From contig JAFMSR010000003.1 in NCBI GenBank assembly GCA_022818135.1, positions 33,166,526 to 33,230,525 of the forward strand: a DNA stretch of 64,000 nucleotides, in the 5' to 3' direction. The stretch's first letter is position 1, and the number at the start of each line of letters is the position of its first letter. A program made the translations under genes and the position numbers. Source of the DNA: Saxidomus purpurata (taxonomy: Eukaryota > Mollusca > Bivalvia > Venerida > Veneridae). Shown here piece after piece: positions 1 through 64,000 of this stretch. The notes beneath the pieces are model-generated. The model did not search any database. It saw nothing but the letters and a program-made list of their open reading frames with translations, and was not told the origin of the DNA.

Positions 1-569
1 AGTATAAAAGTATGATTATGTTAGCAAATTAATTTGGGGTAAGCTCTAGCTTATTTTATGATGATGTGATCTTATTTTATACAAGTATGACAAGAAAACA
101 TGCAAAATGCAAAACAAAGGTGGCTGTGTAAGAAAGTTGGCTCAAAGAATTCAAGCATTACACCTATTAACAGAAAATCAGCTTTTTCAGTAACTTAAAC
201 TATAAGGCCAGAAAAGCAGTTAATTTTCCAACTATCTATGGAATACATCTGGGCCCGATGCATATTATTGCACGAGACCCATGTAGTATTCTTTAACACG
301 TTATTAATGAAGTTGTCTTCTAAAATGCTACAATATATGACGGCTAGTATGTACTTAAATAACTAATCTGTTAAGAAAATAAAAACTATTATCAAAGTCT
401 ATTTTGATGTTAAATAACAATTTTTAACAACCCAGTACAAATATCACATGATCAAATATAACATGGAATGCAATATACATGTACAAAATATGTAAATTCA
501 TTTACAATAATGTATGTATCGTGTAAAAATATATTTACATAATAAATGCTAACTTTCTTTTATCACCAC
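1..569. other. Downstream intergenic sequence, nothing recognised
   Basis: AT-rich sequence beyond the predicted polyadenylation site. I see no open frame with coding character, no repeat family shared with the rest of the window and no RNA gene. Confidence 0.5.
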
Positions 570-935
570 CTGCTGCATATATGTAATGTCTCACTGTTTT
601 ATTGCTTCACTATAGCCGTGTACTGTATAAGCTATATAAATCTCTAAATATCACATGAAGTTGTTCACAACTCATTAAATATATGTAACAACCAGTACTT
701 CCCAGCTATATCAGTTACACACATAGCTCGAAATTATTTCCCTTTATAAAGTGGGTGGGGTTTCGCACCTTATTCCTCTATACATTCCCCTGTGATTTAA
801 GTATCTGAACACAATCATGTATTATAAGCACTTACACATGCTTAGTGCTGTAATTTGATAAATCAGTATCTACTTCTCAAAGATGGAAGTCGAAAAAATT
901 CCTGCAGAAGTTCCGAAAAATTTGTTATCATCAGA
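570..935 (-). other. AFDN: Afadin 3' untranslated region (predicted)
   Basis: Non-coding sequence after the TGA stop. The lower limit is set by the only AATAAA-type hexamer I found on the minus strand in the first 935 bases (598-603), with cleavage expected 15-30 nt beyond. A longer 3'UTR using a variant signal cannot be excluded. Confidence 0.5.
598..603 (-). terminator. Polyadenylation signal AATAAA for afadin
   Basis: The plus strand reads tttatt, so the minus strand carries the canonical AATAAA about 333 nt after the stop codon. It is the only exact hexamer seen on this strand between the stop and the window edge. Confidence 0.55.
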
Positions 936-58518
<57,583 letters not shown>

Positions 58519-58760
58519 TTTGAATGAAATAATCCACTTAGTTCACATATACGAAAATTTGTAAATTATTCCATCTGACAAAGGCTTGTTTAGTATCTAT
58601 ATCATACTGTAAACACAAGGGAATGTTTTCCGTAAGTTCACACCGTTTCAACGGCCTCCCATCAAATTGGAATGTTGTGCGCATGCGCTGTGAATTATTG
58701 ATATGCAAATCGCAAAGGTGCGCGCTGATTTAAAATTGCCAGGGGTCATCTCAAGACATG
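58519..58760 (-). promoter_or_regulatory. AFDN: Probable 5'UTR and core promoter of afadin
   Basis: Sequence directly upstream of the start codon. It holds a near-perfect NRF1-type palindrome gcgcatgcgc at 58679-58688 and an octamer ATGCAAAT at 58703-58710. There is no clear TATA box. CpG-containing short motifs are locally denser here than in the surrounding AT-rich DNA (gcgcatgcgc, gcgcgc, accg). The transcription start is not determinable by eye, and a 5' non-coding exon further upstream is possible. Confidence 0.45.
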
Positions 58761-61700
58761 CTATACCTTAAAAAAGTTTTAATGGGGCTTTTATTAATTA
58801 AAGTATCAGAAAGATTCGGTTTAATAATCCATTTTATATCATGCTCATTGACACTTCAGTTAGTTTCAAACACATCCTAAGAGCAGTAACTGTTACTCTG
58901 CATCCAAAAATATAGATCCTAGCTGCACAATCATGCTGCAAAATACATCCTTATTTTTTCAAATTTTCAAAATTATAACTGTGTAAGTTATTGGTAAAAT
59001 GGTCAATTTTGTAAGTTAAGGGTCAAACTCTATAAAAATATTGATACACATTTACTCAGCACGATGCTGTCGGGTTTCATTGCACATTGTTTAAAGTGTT
59101 GAAGTACTTTAAATCATCTACAAACTTTTATTTATTCACTAATGATTACGTTTACATGGTTTGGGTACCAAGGGGTTTAATTCTGTATTAGTTTGTATAC
59201 GTGCTCATTAGGTCCACCACCCTCGGGCGAGGTATATATGCGGTACGACCCAAATAATTCTGTATTATCTTGATAGAGTCTCATTTATAATAAATACTGG
59301 TGCTTCTACATGTATTCAGGGTTGACTTTTCTCCAACAATTCACTGACTAATTTATGATTTTCACTGACCAATACCACCTTTTTTTGCTGGTCTCCTCCC
59401 CTTAAAGCCATCCAATCCACCCATTTAACAAATTTTCTCTTTTTTCCAGTTATGAACAAAATTATTAACAAAAAGCCTAGAAATATACACACATTAGAAA
59501 TTTATGATACAAGTCAGTGAAGATATACTGGTTAAAAATACAATTTTCAAAGTTACCAAAAATGAACGTGTTTTTTATATAAACAGGTATGTTAAATGAT
59601 ACTAATTAAAACGAGCCAAATTGTTCACAAATATAAATATCGCTACTAAGTACAATGTAATGGTGAATACATAAAATCGTTCCAACATGACAAAGTTTAG
59701 CAGTCAAAGTAGACCATTAATATTTATTTTAAGTGATGTAACTAAGTGACATAATTCAAACATTATGCTTTTAAGTTATGGTAGAATATACTGATGCATA
59801 CATGCATGACAAAGTGTCAGAGTTATCAAAGAATTTCAATATCAGAAGCAGGTAGAGTGTTACTACTCTGAACAAGCCAAATTGCAAACTTTCCACATTT
59901 TTCATCTCCTCTTCCATTTCTCTTCTCTCGAGATGTGATTTTCCCTTCATGCATTTGATTTCACAAAGGAGAAAGAGAATGCAACAGATAGTTTGCTCTG
60001 AACACAAGGACAGTCTTCAAGGTTTCAAATTTTATATCATACAGAATTTTAGGAATTCATTAAAACACAATTGTCATTATTATCTATTGTTGCTTTAGAA
60101 ATACATATATTAAAACTGATTAATACTACTTGAAGACTGCCATAGCAACGTTGGATTTTATATCTATCTTTCCTGGACTTTTTTTAAATTTTATTTTTCG
60201 CTGACCAATTTCCAAAATACCTCAACACTGAAACAAGAAATATCTTTTAAAAAAGATAAACGTACGTTTAAGAACATACATAAGCTTCATTGCTGGGAAA
60301 GTTATCAATGGAGGCGGTTGAATAAGCAGTCTATCTTTAGATCCGCAGCAACATAATTTATCAATGAAGTGATCACATGATCAACAGGGTCATATACAAA
60401 TTCCATCCACCGCGCTTCCATTCGTAACATTTGACTGGTGCAGAAAGTAGGTCAAAACCCAGCTTATACAGTTTACCCAGAAAAGAAAATCAAATTTTGA
60501 CTTTTCCAGATAGGGGTCAACAACCCTGGTATAACAAACAGACTCATGCTGATAGAAATAAGATTTCTGATGATGTCTAACAATAGATAGGTAAAAGTAT
60601 TAAAGACACAGGGTCCAGAAACAATTTCATCTTAGATTTTGGTATAAAAAGATCTGGATATATCAGTGAAGGCTGGTCAATACAGCTCATGGTCTGCCCT
60701 TTGATCTCTGCTGAGCTTAAGTACTGATCTATAGAGATGAGTACTCAGAAAAAAGAGCTCGCTTAATTTACCAAATACATAACAACAAACAACTGGTCAC
60801 TTTAACAAGTTTTATTGTAATGCATAACAAAGGCACCAAAAGACATGTTTCACTGGGCTCACTCAACAATATAGAATTTCTTTATCATCACAATGCCTAA
60901 CAAGAACCTAAATTAACAGAAACAACAACAAAATTTATTTAAACAGAAAACATGAAATACAGTTGTACCGGTATCAAGTATAAAGATACTTTAAAATTTT
61001 TACAATGTAAATTAAATCCACTTGCGCCAATTTTTTTAATTCAAAATATACTTTACTATAAAAAACAGTAATATAAACTTATACTTTACAGTGCCATTGA
61101 ATTTTACGGACTTTCATGATTATTCTCTTTTAAATCAAGATAAATGGACATCCTCATAGGAAGCAAAATGTGCATTTGTGTATTTATCCTTTTGTCTTTT
61201 AGTCATGCTTTCCGATAATGCTAAGGGAGGTTACCAGCGATCAGATCTTAAGAATATTCAATAAGAGTTGTCTCCTTTTAGTTTTGCAAACGGTTTACAG
61301 ACCACATAAAATATGTGTACTCGGTAATTTTGTTTTTGCAGAAACCACTAAAATGCACACAACAACCATGTTTTTTTCATAATTCAAATTGTCAAATGTT
61401 TTAATGCAAGTGTTTCTGTTTTTCTGCAAGCTAAAATTTTGACATATATTGCCTTGTAATTCAATGTGTTTTTAAAGAAAATATATATGACCTAGACTTA
61501 ACGCACATAAAAACATAATTTCACAGGGCGGAGTTTTGACTTGTAAGGATATTTGACGAGGGACACAGTCTACAGTGATACCTATCTACACATCTGAACA
61601 ATGCATTGTCCATTATTCACAGATAAATCGCAATGCAAATATTTATTTTTCCAATTCTACAATGACAATATATTGTAAACCTTCCTAAAACCACAAGACT

Positions 61701-63365
61701 TCTTTTTCTTGTGTGTATTATAAAAAAACTGCACAAACATGCCTGTGTCAAAACGAAGGTTACGTAATTTGCTAAGTATTTCATTATAGCTTTGTTTCTT
61801 CTTTGTCTATAAAGGAAAAGGTTGCAGTCCTGTTAGAAATGTTATTTGGCACATAATACATTTTCTTTTGTAATATTACATAAAAATGTTTGATGAAGGA
61901 TTCCATATCATTTCACACAGAAACTGTAAATTTTGATTATGTGAGTACTTACATCAATTTAACCTTTCCCCTGCTGAATGGACTTGCCTCTCTTTTTAAA
62001 TTGGACAGAACCATTCATTGTTTAAAGGGGTGCTCAGTGAAAATTTACTTACTGAATAATGAAATGTGCAGATCATGATCAGACTGCACTCATACACAGA
62101 CTGATATCAGAATCCCTTGTTTCCAGCAGGGTAAGGGTCAAACAGTAATTTGGTATGAACTGTAACGTAATCTCTTCCAAAATTTTGACGATATACATAC
62201 AAATAAAAAATGACATTAATAAAAACATTCCATCTTTGGTAGATTTATCTGGTTCAACTTGGATTTCAAAAACTTCAGTAGAAAGGAAAAATGATTATCC
62301 ATTAAAAATGCAAAAGAAAAACAAAAATCATATATATGAAAATGTACCATGAAAATACAAAACAAGTTTGTAAACAACAAGAGGACTTTTGATGCATGAT
62401 AAGAAGAAGAACTGATATTATAAACATATTTTTCTATACACTACTTCATGATTAGAAATTACAGTAAAAAAACTATAAACAAGACATATTTGAAAAACTT
62501 AACAGTAAAATTTCTATTTCTTCTACTTTTGTCAAAAGTATACAGACATTTCTAAAATTCTTATCCATACAGGAGCAATTACTTTTGCAATGACTTGTGC
62601 AATCTTGATACATGTACACAGCACATTTCCTGATCATTCTGCCCATTATCAAATACAACTATGCCATGTAAGTGTTAGTGGAAACCATTGCGCAAAAAAT
62701 CTAACATTGAAAGAATCTACAACTCACAAATCTTTTTTACATCAACTCCAAACAGACTGCTTTGAAAACATTAGATGAACATACAGTCCAAAAACAACTT
62801 TACATGAACAATTGTTTTTAAGACCACTCAGCAAGGAAGATAACTCTGCCCTAAAATGAATTAGAAGGGGTGTTCAGTAAGTTTATTTTTGGTTATATCT
62901 TTTTCCTATTTTTGATGCTATCTAGGGACTGTATGGGTGGAATTGCAGACCCCACTGCCCAACGTACCAACAATGTGATAAGAAATAGATCTATCTTCTA
63001 AGACCATGAGATAAAGTCATTGGACTGTGAAAGTAAGCGAAAATCAGAGAATTTCTGCTTCAAAATCTGAGTAGGTGAAGTGTCTAGGATAAAACATGCC
63101 TTGCAAAGGCATATACCATAATTCTACCAGGTTAATACCTTCTTCTACATAATAAAATAGAAATAGTTAGAGAAATTACAAATTCTTAAAGATCTGCTTA
63201 CAACTTTATACTAGATGCCCACGTGCAACATGTCGAGCCCGCCATATGTCAAAAGGGCTAACTCCTTACCAAGTAGAGATGGGTCAAAATACACCTAAAT
63301 ATTGGATGTAACATGCATGTTGTACCACAGAAAAGTGGTCTCGATTTTTCTCTACGGCCAGTAAT
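58761..63365. other. Upstream region of afadin, no gene recognised
   Basis: 4.6 kb of AT-rich DNA. Short open frames (for example 59771-60007 minus, 61890-62352 plus) have no motif or homology I know. A minus-strand AATAAA lies at 60811-60816, so part of 60800-63300 could be the long 3'UTR of a gene beyond the window, but that is a guess. A palindrome cctcgggcgagg followed by tatatatg lies at 59221-59240. Confidence 0.5.
60811..60816 (-). terminator. Possible polyadenylation signal of an upstream neighbour
   Basis: The minus strand reads AATAAA here. It would matter only if a minus-strand gene lies beyond 64000 with a long 3'UTR. No coding sequence in the window supports this. Confidence 0.15.
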
Positions 63366-63889
63366 AACAAGAGGGCCATGATGGCCCTTTATCGCTCACC
63401 CGAGTACAACTGCTCACCCGAGTACAACTGCTTTTAACATAAGTGCTAGAAATCATCTTAACAACCTTTCTGACAAATTTCCAGGATATTTGGGCTGAAA
63501 ATGTTACCTCTAGAGTGTTAACAAGGTTTTTCCATATTTGGGCTGTGTGACCTTGTTTTTGACCCCAGGTGACCCATATTAAAACTTGAGCTAGAAATCA
63601 AAGAAACAACCTTTCCGACAAATTTCCAGGATATTTGGGCTGAAAATGTTACCTCTAGAGTGTTAACAAGGTTTTTCCATATTTGGGCTGTGTGACCTAG
63701 TTTTTCATCCGAGATGACCTATATTCGAACTGGTCCAAGTAATTACTGGGACAAACATCCTGACCAAGTTTCATGACAATTGAGGCAAAAATGTGACTAC
63801 TAGAGTGTTAACGAACTAAGTGTGGACGGACGACGGACATTCATCGATCCTAATAGCTCACCCTGAGCCAGCTCAGGTGAGCTAAAAAG
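63366..63889 (+). mobile_element. 'agagggcca' core-repeat element, copy D (complete)
   Basis: Head aacaagagggccatgatggc, core units of about 145 bp (ctagagtgttaacaagg at 63510 and 63655), then tggacggacgacggac and the terminal hairpin tagctcaccctgagccagct + caggtgagcta. It has two full core units against about four in copy B. Near the head, ctcacccgagtacaactg occurs twice in tandem (63396-63431), a small private duplication. Confidence 0.87.
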
Positions 63890-64000
63890 TTACAATATAA
63901 GCTATTTATAGTAACAACAAAGGGAAGTAATTCTAAAAACAAGGGTAGCCCATGGTGGTGAACATTTGTACTAAGTAACATCAAAATCCCTCCATGCATG

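Overview
The window is eukaryotic and AT-rich. It has one intron-rich gene, canonical GT..AG splice sites, no operons and many dispersed repeats. The repeat families (fold-back and core-repeat elements with ACGG/ACAG microsatellite tails, 'caagagggcca..tggccc' elements, tRNA-derived SINE-like pieces) are of the kind seen in bivalve molluscs, so a bivalve, possibly heterodont, is my inference. No sequence search was run.

Essentially all convincing coding sequence belongs to a single minus-strand gene, the bivalve orthologue of afadin (AFDN/AF-6, Drosophila canoe). I could place 27 coding exons from the start codon at 58518 down to the stop at 936. All intron phases agree and the summed length is 7215 nt, giving 2404 aa with the large cassette exon 22 or 2192 aa without it. 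Domain order is the family's: RA1 (exons 2-3), basic linker (4), RA2 (5-7), FHA (8-9), linker (10), DIL/dilute (11-16), a polyQ stretch and PDZ (17-20), a long disordered Pro/Gln-rich region (21-23), a charged coiled coil (24 to early 27), and a C-terminal tail.

Layout from high to low coordinates: 58760-64000 is non-coding upstream DNA with one repeat element at 63366. 58519-58760 is the likely promoter/5'UTR, with an NRF1-like palindrome and an octamer. 51998-58413 is intron 1, holding a poly-G tract of over 200 bp, a GC-richer block of unknown origin and a 37-bp minisatellite that runs into the exon 2 acceptor. 31288-51997 holds exons 2-16. 10696-25628 holds the PDZ exons, separated by large repeat-bearing introns. 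936-9593 holds the long C-terminal exons. 570-935 is the 3'UTR with a polyadenylation signal.

The most interesting leads are alternative exons whose reading phases fit the gene: a 212-residue cassette (exon 22), a possible mutually exclusive partner of exon 16 at 28.1 kb, a small proline-rich cassette at 4.9 kb and a possible alternative first exon at 55.6 kb. Two minisatellites sit directly beside splice acceptors. A series of dispersed elements lies antisense to the host gene. I found no evidence of a second protein-coding gene, tRNA gene, CRISPR array or prokaryotic system.
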